From NCBI GenBank assembly GCA_017502845.1, contig JAFVUE010000009.1, positions 62,001 to 126,000 on the forward strand: a stretch of 64,000 nucleotides of DNA, given 5' to 3'. A program made the translations under genes and the position numbers. The notes below the pieces were generated by a model. It searched no databases and was not told where the DNA came from. It worked only from the letters and a program-made list of their open reading frames with translations. The stretch is from Clostridia bacterium (lineage in GTDB: Bacteria; Bacillota; Clostridia; UMGS1810). Shown here in pieces: positions 25,471 through 34,451 of this stretch (its first letter is position 1; every line of letters starts with the position of its first letter).

Positions 25471-27072
25471 TTGAAAGAAAATAAAAATCAGGCGTTTCTT
25501 AAAGGTGCGCTTATACTTATTATAGCCAATCTTCTTGTCAAAGTTATCGGCGCCGGATTTAAGATTCCTCTTACTTATATAATTCATGAGGAGGGGATGG
25601 GACTCTTTTCTTCTGCATATAACATATATGCCTGGATGTTTGTGGTGGCTACTGCAGGTTTTCCTGTTGCGATATCGAGAATGGTTTCGGAGAGCCGTGC
25701 CAAGGGTAATCACTCGGAAGTCAAGAAGATTCTCCGCAGTGCATTGCTTTTGATGACGGTTATCGGTGCAATCGGTACTGCGGCACTTTATTTCGGTGCA
25801 GGTCCTATAACCTCTTATATGGCAAACCCTGATGCAAAAGCAGGTATAGAAGCGGTTGCACCTGCTATTTTGTTTGTTTCTATAATGAGCGTATTCCGCG
25901 GATATTTTCAGGGAAAACAGGATATGATACCAACCGCAATGAGTGAGGTAGTAGAAGCGTGTGGAAAACTTGTTGCAGGTTTTTGCCTTGCATGGATGCT
26001 TCTGCCAATGGGGTTGTCTTTTGCTTCGGCAGGTGCCGTTATGGGCGTTACCGTAGGTGCACTTTTCGGTATGCTGATGATTATAATTATTTTCTTTTTC
26101 AAAAACAGAAAAGAGAGTAAAATCAACTCCCGTACAGATTTCGGCACATCCCGCAGTACAGGCAGGATAATCGCCGACCTTACAAAAATTGCAATTCCTA
26201 TTACAATTGGTGCGTCAGTATTCAGTTTGACAAGCGTAATTGACGGTATTATGATTATGCGCCGTCTGCAGATGAGCGCAGGTTTTTCATATGAACAGGC
26301 GAATGCTCTCTGGGGCAGCTATTCGGGATATGCCCATCCTGTGTTTAATATGCCACCATCTATCATTACACCAATTGGCGTCAGCATAGTTCCTGCTATT
26401 GCTGCAGCGATGGCAAGTGGGGATAAAAGATTTGCACGGAAAACGGCAGAGACGGCTGTAAGAATTACTACTTTGTTTGCTCTTCCATGTGCGGTGGGTG
26501 TTTCCGTACTTGCGGGACCTATACTCCTTTTCCTGTTCCAGAATAAATCTGCCGAACAGTCCCTTACACTACTTGCACTTGTTATAGTTTTTGTTTCCCT
26601 CGTTATGGTTACAAATGCTACACTCCAGGCAATCGGTAAGGAAAACATCCCTGTCCGCAATATGATAATCGGCGGTGCCATCAAAATAATTGTAAACTAT
26701 ATTCTCGTTGGTATGCCCTCTGTTAATATAAACGGGGCACCAATCGGCTCAATGCTGTGCTATATAGTGATTCTTATGCTCAATATTTACTCTATCAAGA
26801 AAGAAATCGGTGTTGAGTTTGGTATTGTGCAGACTATAGTTAAACCTGTGCTGTCTGTACTGACTATGTCAATAGTGGCAATAGTGGCTTATAACTATAC
26901 TGCATTCCTCGGCAACCGTATAGCGGTTGTTATAGCAATTGGCGGTGCGGGTGTTGTATACTTCGGAATGCTCTTTATACTTGGTGCAATAACACGTGGA
27001 GATGTGGAGATGCTCCCGAAATCCGAGAAGATATTGCCCATAATGGAAAAATTAAAACTTGTGAGGAAATAA
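25471..27072 (+). CDS. MVF/MATE-type polysaccharide flippase (YabM/SpoVB-like)
   Basis: 533 residues with about fourteen membrane segments, typical of the oligosaccharidyl-lipid flippase superfamily that moves lipid-linked wall or polysaccharide precursors outward. N-terminal GAGFKIPLTYIIHEEGMGLFS, FPVAISRMVSE and FRGYFQG are typical of the SpoVB/YabM/YtgP branch. The start is probably TTG at 25471: AAGGA lies 10 bases upstream of it, while the GTG at 25462 is too close. It is followed after 3 bases by the RqcP gene, an order also seen in B. subtilis (yabM ... yabO), so YabM is the best analogue. No sporulation role is implied. Confidence 0.9.
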   Translation: MKENKNQAFLKGALILIIANLLVKVIGAGFKIPLTYIIHEEGMGLFSSAYNIYAWMFVVATAGFPVAISRMVSESRAKGNHSEVKKILRSALLLMTVIGAIGTAALYFGAGPITSYMANPDAKAGIEAVAPAILFVSIMSVFRGYFQGKQDMIPTAMSEVVEACGKLVAGFCLAWMLLPMGLSFASAGAVMGVTVGALFGMLMIIIIFFFKNRKESKINSRTDFGTSRSTGRIIADLTKIAIPITIGASVFSLTSVIDGIMIMRRLQMSAGFSYEQANALWGSYSGYAHPVFNMPPSIITPIGVSIVPAIAAAMASGDKRFARKTAETAVRITTLFALPCAVGVSVLAGPILLFLFQNKSAEQSLTLLALVIVFVSLVMVTNATLQAIGKENIPVRNMIIGGAIKIIVNYILVGMPSVNINGAPIGSMLCYIVILMLNIYSIKKEIGVEFGIVQTIVKPVLSVLTMSIVAIVAYNYTAFLGNRIAVVIAIGGAGVVYFGMLFILGAITRGDVEMLPKSEKILPIMEKLKLVRK

Positions 27073-27075
27073 AAT

Positions 27076-27318
27076 ATGCGACTTGATAAATACCTTAAGG
27101 TTTCACGCCTTATAAAACGCAGAACCGTTGCCAATGAGGCATGTGAAAACGGAAAGATTGCCCTTAACGGCAGAGTGGCAAAACCTGCTGCCGATGTGAA
27201 AGAGGGAGATATTATAGAACTCACTTTAGGCGATAAAGTCATAAGAGTAAGAGTTGTGAAGATAACCGAGCACGTTATGAAAAGTGATGCGGTTGATATG
27301 TACGAAGTAATTAACTGA
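27076..27318 (+). CDS. rqcP: S4-domain ribosome-quality-control protein RqcP (YabO)
   Basis: An 80-residue RNA-binding protein consisting of one S4 domain: MRLDKYLKVSRLIKRRTVA, then NGKIALNGRVAKPAADVKEGD. RqcP binds the stalled 50S subunit and, with RqcH, supports poly-alanine tailing of blocked nascent chains. The family includes Hsp15. It follows the flippase with only 3 bases between, so it is in the same operon. In B. subtilis the equivalent locus continues with yabP, yabQ and divIC; here the rnf genes follow. Confidence 0.9.
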   Translation: MRLDKYLKVSRLIKRRTVANEACENGKIALNGRVAKPAADVKEGDIIELTLGDKVIRVRVVKITEHVMKSDAVDMYEVIN

Positions 27319-27340
27319 AGTAAGTAAGGGGGTAGGAAAG

Positions 27341-28666
27341 TTGAAGTATACATTCAAAGGCGGTATTCATCCGAACGACGGAAAGAAATCCACGGAGAAT
27401 AAGCCGATAGTTCAGCTCAATGCACCTGAGGAAATGGTGTTTCCGATGGTTCAGCATATTGGTGCACCGTGTACACCTTGTGTTGCAGTGGGCGATGATG
27501 TTGCCGTTGGACAGAAGATAGGCGACAGCGATGCTTTTGTGAGCGCACCTGTTCATTCAAGTGTTTCCGGCAAAGTTAAGGCAATAGAGCCAAGACGTCA
27601 TCCAAATGGCAATATGGTACAGTGTGTAATCATCGAAAATGACGGGTTGAATACAGTACATCCCGATATACATCCTTATACAGATGCAGACGGACTTTCT
27701 GTCAGTGATATGATAAAACTTGTCCGTGAAGCAGGTATAGTGGGTATGGGCGGTGCTGCATTCCCGACTCATATAAAACTCAGCCCACCAGAGGATAAGA
27801 AGATTGATTTGTGTATAGTAAACGGTGCAGAGTGTGAGCCGTATCTCACATCTGACCACCGTGTTATGATAGAAACTCCCGAATATGTGTGCAAGGGTAT
27901 TACTCTTATAATGAAAATACTCGGTGTGAATAAAGCATACATAGGTATTGAAGAAAACAAACCCGAAGCAATCTCTGCTATGAAGGCGTGTGCCAAGGCA
28001 TATGATGGCGTTGAGGTTAAGGTGCTTAAGACCAAGTACCCACAGGGTAGTGAGAAGCACCTTATAAAAGCACTTACAGGCAGGGAAGTTCCGTCAGGCA
28101 AACTTCCTGCTGATGTGGGTGTTGTAGTTAATAATATAGACACCTGCACAGCGGTATATAATGCAATTGCATTCCGCAGACCGCTTATAAGCAGGATTGT
28201 AACTGTTTCAGGTTCCGGTATCAAGGAACCCACGAACTTCCGTGTTCCTGTTGGTACACCGTTCCAGTATGTAATAGATAGTGCAGGTGGATTTAATGAC
28301 GGTGTAGAGAAAGTTATTATGGGCGGTCCTATGATGGGTGTTGCGCAGTTTGATATGAGCGTTCCTGTAGTAAAGGGAACGTCGGGAATACTTGCATTTA
28401 CATCAAAGGAAATCACTCCAAAGAAAAACGCACCCTGTATCAGTTGCGGTAAATGTGTGAGCAATTGTCCCATGAATCTTATGCCTCTTTATATAAATGC
28501 ATATGCACAGATGGGCGATGTAGACAAGTGCCTTGAATACAATATTATGGATTGTATCAGTTGCGGAATCTGTACATACACTTGCCAGAGTGAGCAGCTT
28601 CCCAGCCAGAATATCAAACGTATAAAAGACGAGATTGTAAAACGCAGCAGAAAGCAGGTGAAATAA
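27341..28666 (+). CDS. rnfC: Rnf complex subunit RnfC
   Basis: The peripheral NADH-side subunit of the ferredoxin:NAD+ oxidoreductase. 441 residues. The flavin/NADH-binding region includes GMGGAAFPTHIKL and NGAECEPYLTSDHR. Two [4Fe-4S] motifs are near the C-terminus, CISCGKCVSNCP and CISCGICTYTCQ; the second has CQ in place of the usual CP. The start is TTG after TAAGGGGG. It opens the six-gene rnfCDGEAB operon and may be read through from rqcP, as no separate promoter is evident. Confidence 0.96.
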   Translation: MKYTFKGGIHPNDGKKSTENKPIVQLNAPEEMVFPMVQHIGAPCTPCVAVGDDVAVGQKIGDSDAFVSAPVHSSVSGKVKAIEPRRHPNGNMVQCVIIENDGLNTVHPDIHPYTDADGLSVSDMIKLVREAGIVGMGGAAFPTHIKLSPPEDKKIDLCIVNGAECEPYLTSDHRVMIETPEYVCKGITLIMKILGVNKAYIGIEENKPEAISAMKACAKAYDGVEVKVLKTKYPQGSEKHLIKALTGREVPSGKLPADVGVVVNNIDTCTAVYNAIAFRRPLISRIVTVSGSGIKEPTNFRVPVGTPFQYVIDSAGGFNDGVEKVIMGGPMMGVAQFDMSVPVVKGTSGILAFTSKEITPKKNAPCISCGKCVSNCPMNLMPLYINAYAQMGDVDKCLEYNIMDCISCGICTYTCQSEQLPSQNIKRIKDEIVKRSRKQVK

Positions 28667-28670
28667 CCGG

Positions 28671-29645
28671 ATGAATAATAAACTTACAGTTTCCTTTTCT
28701 CCTCATGTGAGAGGAGAGGATAGCGTAACATCAACAATGCTTGATGTTATTATTGCACTTCTTCCTGCACTTGTAGGCGGTGTTTATTACTTCGGCATCC
28801 GCGCTCTTGCGGTATGCCTGGTAACGGTTGCCTCCTGTGTGTTTTCCGAGTTTATATGGGACAAGGCGACAGGCAAAGAGAACACCATAGGCGATTTGAG
28901 TGCTGTTGTAACAGGTATGCTTCTGTCTTTTACACTTCCTGTTACTATTCCATACTATATGGCGGCGGTAGGGGGCATCTTTGCAATTATAGTAGTTAAG
29001 ATGTTCTTCGGTGGCCTTGGTCAGAATTTCGTAAACCCTGCACTTGCGGCACGAGGTTTCTTACTCGCAAGTTGGCCCGTTGCGATGACAACTTTTGTAG
29101 CACCTATGACTAAACTCAATCTTTTCTCATCCAATGCGGATGCTGTATCTTCCGCAACTCCTCTTGCTTATGTCAAGGGGATAGAGGGTGCTCAGGCAGC
29201 ATCTTACGGAGATTTGTTCTTCGGTAATGTGGGCGGATGTATCGGCGAGGTTTCTGCGCTGTTTCTTATTATCGGAGGATTGTACCTTATACTCCGTAAT
29301 GTTATAAGCCCCGTGATTCCTTTTACATATATTGTTACCGTAGGCCTTTTCGGATATCTTTTTGATGGCGGATTTATGAACGGAGATTTCCTCTACCATA
29401 TTTTAAGTGGTGGTGTAATCCTTGCAGGTTTCTTTATGGCAACGGATTATGTTACAAGTCCCACAACTACAAAGGGCTCGTTCATATATGCCCTTGGTGC
29501 AGGTATCATAACAGGCGTTATCCGTCTTTTTGGCGGTTATCCCGAAGGTGTTACATATGCAATACTAATTATGAATATAGTTACACCCATTATAGATAAA
29601 TATGTCCGTCCCAGGGTGTTCGGCACAGGAAGGGGTGTGGCATAA
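28671..29645 (+). CDS. rnfD: Rnf complex subunit RnfD
   Basis: An integral membrane subunit (324 aa) homologous to NqrB. It carries the covalent-FMN site SSATPLAYVKG, where the Thr binds FMN by a phosphodiester link. Strongly hydrophobic segments flank it, and FGGLGQNFVNPALAARGFL is the family-conserved stretch. It provides part of the ion-translocation and electron path. It begins 4 bases after rnfC and its stop overlaps the rnfG start by one base. The ApbE transferase needed to attach FMN is not in this window. Confidence 0.96.
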   Translation: MNNKLTVSFSPHVRGEDSVTSTMLDVIIALLPALVGGVYYFGIRALAVCLVTVASCVFSEFIWDKATGKENTIGDLSAVVTGMLLSFTLPVTIPYYMAAVGGIFAIIVVKMFFGGLGQNFVNPALAARGFLLASWPVAMTTFVAPMTKLNLFSSNADAVSSATPLAYVKGIEGAQAASYGDLFFGNVGGCIGEVSALFLIIGGLYLILRNVISPVIPFTYIVTVGLFGYLFDGGFMNGDFLYHILSGGVILAGFFMATDYVTSPTTTKGSFIYALGAGIITGVIRLFGGYPEGVTYAILIMNIVTPIIDKYVRPRVFGTGRGVA

Positions 29646-30205
29646 TGAAAGAGAACATCCGTTCCATTATAAAAACAGGTGCCATACTTCTTGCCATCGG
29701 TTTTATATGTACATTGATTCTGTCTTTGTGCAATTATATGACCAAGGATAAGATTGCCGCTCTTGCTCTTGAAACAGAGGAGGCGGCTATGAAGGAAGTA
29801 ATTCCTGAAGCGAAGTACTTCGTTAAACTCGAGGAAGGCGCAGAAGGTATTGTTACAGACGTTTATGTAGGTAAAGATACCAATATGATAGTCGTTGGCT
29901 ATTGCGTAAAAGTTAAGCCCGTCGGCTATGGTGGAGAGATTTCCATGATTGTCGGTGTTGATACCGATGGTGTAGTAACAGGTGTTAAAATAACCGAAAT
30001 GAGCGAAACACCAGGTCTTGGTGCCAAAGCCAATGATGACGGTTTCACAGAAGCATATAAAGGTAAAACAGGCGGAATAAAAGTTCGCAAATCAGGCACA
30101 CCGGGTTCAGACGAGATTTCCGCAATATCAGGTGCAACAGTTACTTCCAAGGCGGTTACAGAGGGCGTCAATGCTGCTGTTGAAACCGTTAATGGCTTAC
30201 AGTAA
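29645..30205 (+). CDS. rnfG: Rnf complex subunit RnfG
   Basis: A single-span subunit of 186 aa with a periplasm-facing (here extracellular-face) FMN-binding domain. The N-terminal anchor is at about 10-30. The FMN attachment motif is SGATVTS near residue 160, preceded by ETPGLGAKAND. It relays electrons between RnfD and the Fe-S centres. ATG overlaps the rnfD stop. Confidence 0.96.
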   Translation: MKENIRSIIKTGAILLAIGFICTLILSLCNYMTKDKIAALALETEEAAMKEVIPEAKYFVKLEEGAEGIVTDVYVGKDTNMIVVGYCVKVKPVGYGGEISMIVGVDTDGVVTGVKITEMSETPGLGAKANDDGFTEAYKGKTGGIKVRKSGTPGSDEISAISGATVTSKAVTEGVNAAVETVNGLQ

Positions 30206-30216
30206 GGAGGGATGAT

Positions 30217-30828
30217 ATGAAATACAGAGATATTTTCAAAAACGGTATCATATCCGAAAACCCCACCTTTGTTCAGCTTCTCGGTATGTGTCCCACACTT
30301 GCAGTAACCACATCCGTAAGTAACTCTATCGGTATGGGTTTGTCTGCTACATTCGTTCTTATGTGCTCCAACTTTGTTATTTCACTTGTCCGTAAAGTTA
30401 TCCCCAATAAGATAAGAATTGCCGCATACATAGTTATAATTGCCACATTCGTATCTGTTGTTGAGATGCTCCTCAAAGCATATCTCCCTGCACTTTCCGT
30501 ATCGCTTGGTATGTTTATCCCTCTTATAGTGGTAAACTGTATCATCCTTGCCCGTGCAGAGAGTTTTGCGGCGAAGAATTCGCCAATCCCCAGCGCTCTT
30601 GACGGTATTTCAATGGGCCTCGGATTTACCGGTGCACTCACAATAATCGGCTCTGTCCGTGAACTTTTGGGTAACGGAACATGGCTTGGTATTTCCGTAT
30701 TCGGCGCAGGTTATAATCCTGCACTTATATTCATACTCCCGCCGGGAGCATTCCTTGTTTTGGGAATTCTGATTGCAGTTATCAATATGATAACAGATAA
30801 AAAAGGTGCAAAGGAGGAAAACAAATGA
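30217..30828 (+). CDS. rnfE: Rnf complex subunit RnfE
   Basis: A six-helix membrane subunit (203 aa), homologous to NqrD and to RnfA. Cys25 (LGMCPTLAV) and Cys108 (VVNCIIL) sit in the two inverted half-repeats; together with the matching pair in RnfA they can hold the intramembrane [2Fe-2S] cluster known from Rnf/Nqr structures. GGAGGGATGAT precedes the ATG. It overlaps rnfA by 4 bases. Confidence 0.96.
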   Translation: MKYRDIFKNGIISENPTFVQLLGMCPTLAVTTSVSNSIGMGLSATFVLMCSNFVISLVRKVIPNKIRIAAYIVIIATFVSVVEMLLKAYLPALSVSLGMFIPLIVVNCIILARAESFAAKNSPIPSALDGISMGLGFTGALTIIGSVRELLGNGTWLGISVFGAGYNPALIFILPPGAFLVLGILIAVINMITDKKGAKEENK

Positions 30829-31406
30829 GTATAATAAAAGATTTCCTCGTTCTTGCAATCACAGCAATGTTGGTTGAGAACTTTGTCCTCGTTAAGTTTA
30901 TGGGAATATGTCCTTTCCTCGGTGTTTCCAAGAAAATAGAAACTGCAACAGGTATGGGTATTGCCGTTACATTCGTAATGGTTGCCGCATCGGCACTTAC
31001 CTGGCTCGTAAACGAATACATAATTGCCAATGCACCATATCTGCAGACAATCGCATTTATCCTGGTTATTGCGGCACTTGTTCAGTTTATCGAAATGTTT
31101 GTCCGTAAGGCAGTACCATCTCTTTATTCGGCATTGGGTATATACTTGCCACTTATCACAACAAACTGTGCAGTTCTCGGCGTTACTATGATAAACGTAC
31201 AGAGAGATTATTCATTTGGTATGTCCCTCTGGTATTCCTTTGCAGCGGCACTTGGCTTTATGCTTGCAATTGTGCTTTTCGCAGGTGTCCGTGAACGCCT
31301 TGAAACATCGAAGATACCCAAGTATCTCAAAGGTTTCCCCATAGCCCTTATATCAGCAGGACTTTTGTCTATAGCATTTCTGGGCTTTCAGGGATTATCA
31401 TTTTAA
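30825..31406 (+). CDS. rnfA: Rnf complex subunit RnfA
   Basis: A six-helix membrane subunit (193 aa), paralogue of RnfE and homologous to NqrE. Cys29 (MGICPFLGV) and Cys115 (TTNCAVL) mirror Cys25 and Cys108 of RnfE. Start overlaps rnfE by ATGA, consistent with 1:1 synthesis of the pair. Confidence 0.96.
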   Translation: MSIIKDFLVLAITAMLVENFVLVKFMGICPFLGVSKKIETATGMGIAVTFVMVAASALTWLVNEYIIANAPYLQTIAFILVIAALVQFIEMFVRKAVPSLYSALGIYLPLITTNCAVLGVTMINVQRDYSFGMSLWYSFAAALGFMLAIVLFAGVRERLETSKIPKYLKGFPIALISAGLLSIAFLGFQGLSF

Positions 31407-31418
31407 GGGGGCGATCAC

Positions 31419-32207
31419 ATGATAGAAATATTAGTTCCCGCCCTTTCGGTAGGCGGTATCGCTTTGGTTCTCGGTGCACTTCTTGCATTTGCCTCTGTTG
31501 TTTTCAAAGTTGATGTAGACGAAAGAGAAGAGAAGATTGCTGAGATCCTCCCCGGAGCAAACTGTGGCGGTTGCGGATATGCAGGATGCTCTGCATTTGC
31601 AAGTGCAATAGTTAATGAGGGCGCAGAGATTACAAAGTGCAACCTTATGACAGACGAAAAACTTAGTGCCATTGCATCCATTATGGGTGTAGAGGCGGGT
31701 AAAAAGATCAAAAAGGTTGCCCGTGTTGCGTGTAACGGTACGTGCAGTGTTGCAAAGGAAAAGTACGAATATTACGGTCTTGATGACTGTGCAACTGCCG
31801 CACAACTCGGCGGTGGAGCAAAGGCGTGTGCTTACGGTTGCCTCGGCCTTGGTTCCTGTGCTGTAAAATGCCCCTTTGGTGCTATCAGTATCGTTGATGG
31901 CATTGCCACAGTTGATGAGAATAAATGTGTGGGCTGCAGTGCCTGTGCAAATATTTGTCCCAAAGGACTTATAACCGTTGCAGAAGTTAAGCCCACAGCA
32001 TTCGTCAACTGCGCGTCAAAAGATAAGGGCGCAGTGGTTAATAATGTTTGTGAAGCAGGTTGTATCGGCTGTAAGATTTGCGAGAAAAAATGCGAATTTG
32101 ATGCAATTCATGTAACCGATAACCTTGCAAAGGTTGACTCAGATAAATGTACCGGCTGTGGCTTGTGTGCCGAAGCGTGTCCCAAGAAAATAATCGAAAT
32201 ATTATGA
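31419..32207 (+). CDS. rnfB: Rnf complex subunit RnfB
   Basis: The ferredoxin-accepting iron-sulfur subunit, 262 aa. An N-terminal membrane anchor (5-25) is followed by the four-Cys motif CGGCGYAGC...C. The ferredoxin-like part includes CAYGCLGLGSCAVKCP, CVGCSACANICP, CIGCKICEKKC and CTGCGLCAEACP, giving several [4Fe-4S] sites. It is the last gene of the operon, followed immediately by a terminator. With PFOR encoded 2 kb downstream, it links pyruvate oxidation to ion pumping. Confidence 0.96.
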   Translation: MIEILVPALSVGGIALVLGALLAFASVVFKVDVDEREEKIAEILPGANCGGCGYAGCSAFASAIVNEGAEITKCNLMTDEKLSAIASIMGVEAGKKIKKVARVACNGTCSVAKEKYEYYGLDDCATAAQLGGGAKACAYGCLGLGSCAVKCPFGAISIVDGIATVDENKCVGCSACANICPKGLITVAEVKPTAFVNCASKDKGAVVNNVCEAGCIGCKICEKKCEFDAIHVTDNLAKVDSDKCTGCGLCAEACPKKIIEIL

Positions 32208-32211
32208 TGAT

Positions 32212-32241
32212 AAAAACACCTGTTTCCGACAGGTGTTTTTT
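32212..32241 (+). terminator. Terminator of the rnf operon
   Basis: AAAAACACCTG / CAGGTGTTTTTT with a 7-base loop, five bases after rnfB. Confidence 0.93.
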
Positions 32242-32256
32242 GTGCCCGGTTTTGTA

Positions 32257-32285
32257 TTGAAAAATTATTTTCCATGTTGTATGAT
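32257..32285 (+). promoter_or_regulatory. Promoter of the second GHL6-like gene
   Basis: TTGAAA (32257-32262), 17-base spacer, TATGAT (32280-32285). Confidence 0.75.
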
Positions 32286-32324
32286 ATAATATGACAGATA
32301 AACTCGCACGGAGGGGTGTGCAAG

Positions 32325-34286
32325 ATGAGAAACAATAAAGAAAGAGCAGGAGCATATTTCGGTCTGCATTTTGATTTCCATGCAGGGAAATATGCCAAAG
32401 ATATAGGCGCATTTACCAAGGCGGAAACAATAGGCAAATATCTGGACGAGGTCAAGCCTGATTATATCCAGTTGGATACTAAAGGTCATCCCGGCTATGT
32501 TTCATATTTTTCCGAGTATGGCGATGTGGCGCCCGGACTTACTGTTGATCATATAAAAATAATCCGTGAGGAAACGGAAAAACGCAATATCTCTCTTATT
32601 GCCCATCATTCTTCTTTGTGGGATGAAGTTGTGTGTAAGGAACACGCCGAATGGGCGATAGTCAATGCAGACGGAAGCCCAAGCGATAAGTTCGTTGATT
32701 GCACATCAGAGTATGTTGATAAGAAATATATCCCCATGCTGAAAGAACTCTGTGAGAAATACGGTTTTGACGGCGCTTGGATAGACGGCGATTGCTGGTG
32801 TGTTCAGGAGAATTATCGCAAAGAGTTTGTAGATAAATTCCTTGCAAAAAGCGGATATGACAGTATTGATACAGAGAACCTGTCTTCCGAATCTCATCTT
32901 GCGTTCCGCAGATTCTGTCGTGAAGAGTATGAGAAATTTGCTAAGTATTCCGTTGGCGAGGTTAATAAGGAATATCCCGGATTTGAGATGATTCTCAATA
33001 ATATTTTCGCAAGTCATTATCCCATGAAGCCCTATGACTATGTAAACACTCTTTCTCAGGATGTGTTTGATATGAAGCTCCGTGTTGTCACGAGAACATT
33101 CGCATCTCACGATAAGCCATGGGATGTTATGGCGTGGGGACATCCTCGTTTTATGAGAGTTGCCAATGCGTCATTTTCGGGGATGGGTGCTCAGGGATGT
33201 GTTCATCATCCTGACAGAGTGCGCCGTTTTGCATCGCAGGTAATATCTCATGGCGGTGGTTTTCAGGTTATCGGTTCAATGACCGAGCAGGGTGAAATTC
33301 TTACATACGATCTTGATAATATGAAAAATATTGCAGAGTTTATGAATGAACGAAAACAGTTCAATTATAAATCAACTCCCGTAAACAATGCCGCTGTGTG
33401 GTTCTCCGAGGAAGACCTTGAAAGAACTATCACAAGCGGAGATGTGTTTGAACCGTCGGAGATGTGCTACGCTCTCTGTGACATATTCGTAGATTGCGGC
33501 AGACCGATTGATGTGATATGCGATTATCATATTGACGACGATATGATTTCCGATAGAAAAACTATCATAATTCCCGAAACAGTTTATATTGATGACCGCC
33601 ATAAAGAAAAACTTCTTGCATTTGCAAAAGACGGCGGAAACCTTATTGTGATTGGTGTTCACAGTTGTAAAGTGTTTGGCGAAGCTCTCGGCGGCGGAGT
33701 TTCTGATTTTGATGGAAAAGTGCTCTATGCCGAAAAAGGCGGTGCTCCATACTTTGCAGGCACACAGAAAGCCGTTCTGTTTGACGGTTTCAATGGCAGA
33801 GAAATCGTGAAATGCTTTGCCGATAAACTTGATTCCGAAGAAAATCCCGTAACTGCCACAGCACTTGTTGATTACGGTAAGGGCAAGGTTGCTTTTGTGG
33901 GTTGGGATATTGTAGCCGATTATTATAAACCACATTACTTTGCTTTCGCGGATATAATGAGAGTTATTATGGATGCAGTTGATACAGAACCTGTGACATA
34001 CCTTAAATCAGGCACAAACAGAGTTGAACTCATCCCCGCCACGAAGGACGGCAAACTCCTTGTTAATGTTATTAACACCACGGAATATTATCACGATATC
34101 TTCACTACCTCTTATGGCGATATACCGCCAATCTGCGATATTGAGATTGCGGTGAAGTGCGATAAGGAACCCACTTCAATTATGCTTGAGCCTGAGCATA
34201 AAAAAGCAGAATTTACCTACGATGGTAAGTACGCTTATGTGAAGATCGACAAGCTCCATATCCATACGATTATTACTGTTGAATAA
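32325..34286 (+). CDS. Putative glycoside hydrolase, GHL6-like with trimerisation-like domain (653 aa)
   Basis: A cytosolic protein with the same three-part architecture as the 18847 gene but low local identity. The barrel begins YFGLHFDFHAGKYAKDIG, where LHFDFH is typical of the GHL6/GH-like group, and contains YIQLDTKGHPGY, LIAHHSSLWDE and GFDGAWIDGDCWCVQE with acidic residues that could be catalytic. From about 370 an amidotransferase-like domain (DRKTIIIPETVYIDDRHKEK, then FAKDGGNLIVIG) precedes a beta-rich tail. The start was set at the ATG 8 bases after GAGGGG; an in-frame GTG 9 bases earlier overlaps that ribosome binding site. It is flanked by terminators, so monocistronic. The substrate is unknown. 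Confidence 0.8.
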   Translation: MRNNKERAGAYFGLHFDFHAGKYAKDIGAFTKAETIGKYLDEVKPDYIQLDTKGHPGYVSYFSEYGDVAPGLTVDHIKIIREETEKRNISLIAHHSSLWDEVVCKEHAEWAIVNADGSPSDKFVDCTSEYVDKKYIPMLKELCEKYGFDGAWIDGDCWCVQENYRKEFVDKFLAKSGYDSIDTENLSSESHLAFRRFCREEYEKFAKYSVGEVNKEYPGFEMILNNIFASHYPMKPYDYVNTLSQDVFDMKLRVVTRTFASHDKPWDVMAWGHPRFMRVANASFSGMGAQGCVHHPDRVRRFASQVISHGGGFQVIGSMTEQGEILTYDLDNMKNIAEFMNERKQFNYKSTPVNNAAVWFSEEDLERTITSGDVFEPSEMCYALCDIFVDCGRPIDVICDYHIDDDMISDRKTIIIPETVYIDDRHKEKLLAFAKDGGNLIVIGVHSCKVFGEALGGGVSDFDGKVLYAEKGGAPYFAGTQKAVLFDGFNGREIVKCFADKLDSEENPVTATALVDYGKGKVAFVGWDIVADYYKPHYFAFADIMRVIMDAVDTEPVTYLKSGTNRVELIPATKDGKLLVNVINTTEYYHDIFTTSYGDIPPICDIEIAVKCDKEPTSIMLEPEHKKAEFTYDGKYAYVKIDKLHIHTIITVE

Positions 34287-34287
34287 C

Positions 34288-34320
34288 GAAAGCAGTCCAC
34301 CGGAGTGGGCTGCTTTTTTG
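34288..34320 (+). terminator. Terminator after the second GHL6-like gene
   Basis: AAAGCAGTCCAC / GTGGGCTGCTTTTTT hairpin with a CGGA loop. Confidence 0.9.
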
Positions 34321-34357
34321 CTGATTTGAGATAAATTAAAAAAATATAAAAAAGTAT

Positions 34358-34386
34358 TTGAAAAATGAAAAACTTTGTGATATAAT
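34358..34386 (+). promoter_or_regulatory. Promoter of the PFOR gene
   Basis: TTGAAA (34358-34363), 17-base spacer, TATAAT (34381-34386). The leader to the ATG is about 60 bases. Confidence 0.85.
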
Positions 34387-34451
34387 TAGTCTGTATGTTT
34401 ATATACAATTTATTTTACTATATACAAATGTGATAGGAGGCAAAAAAAATC

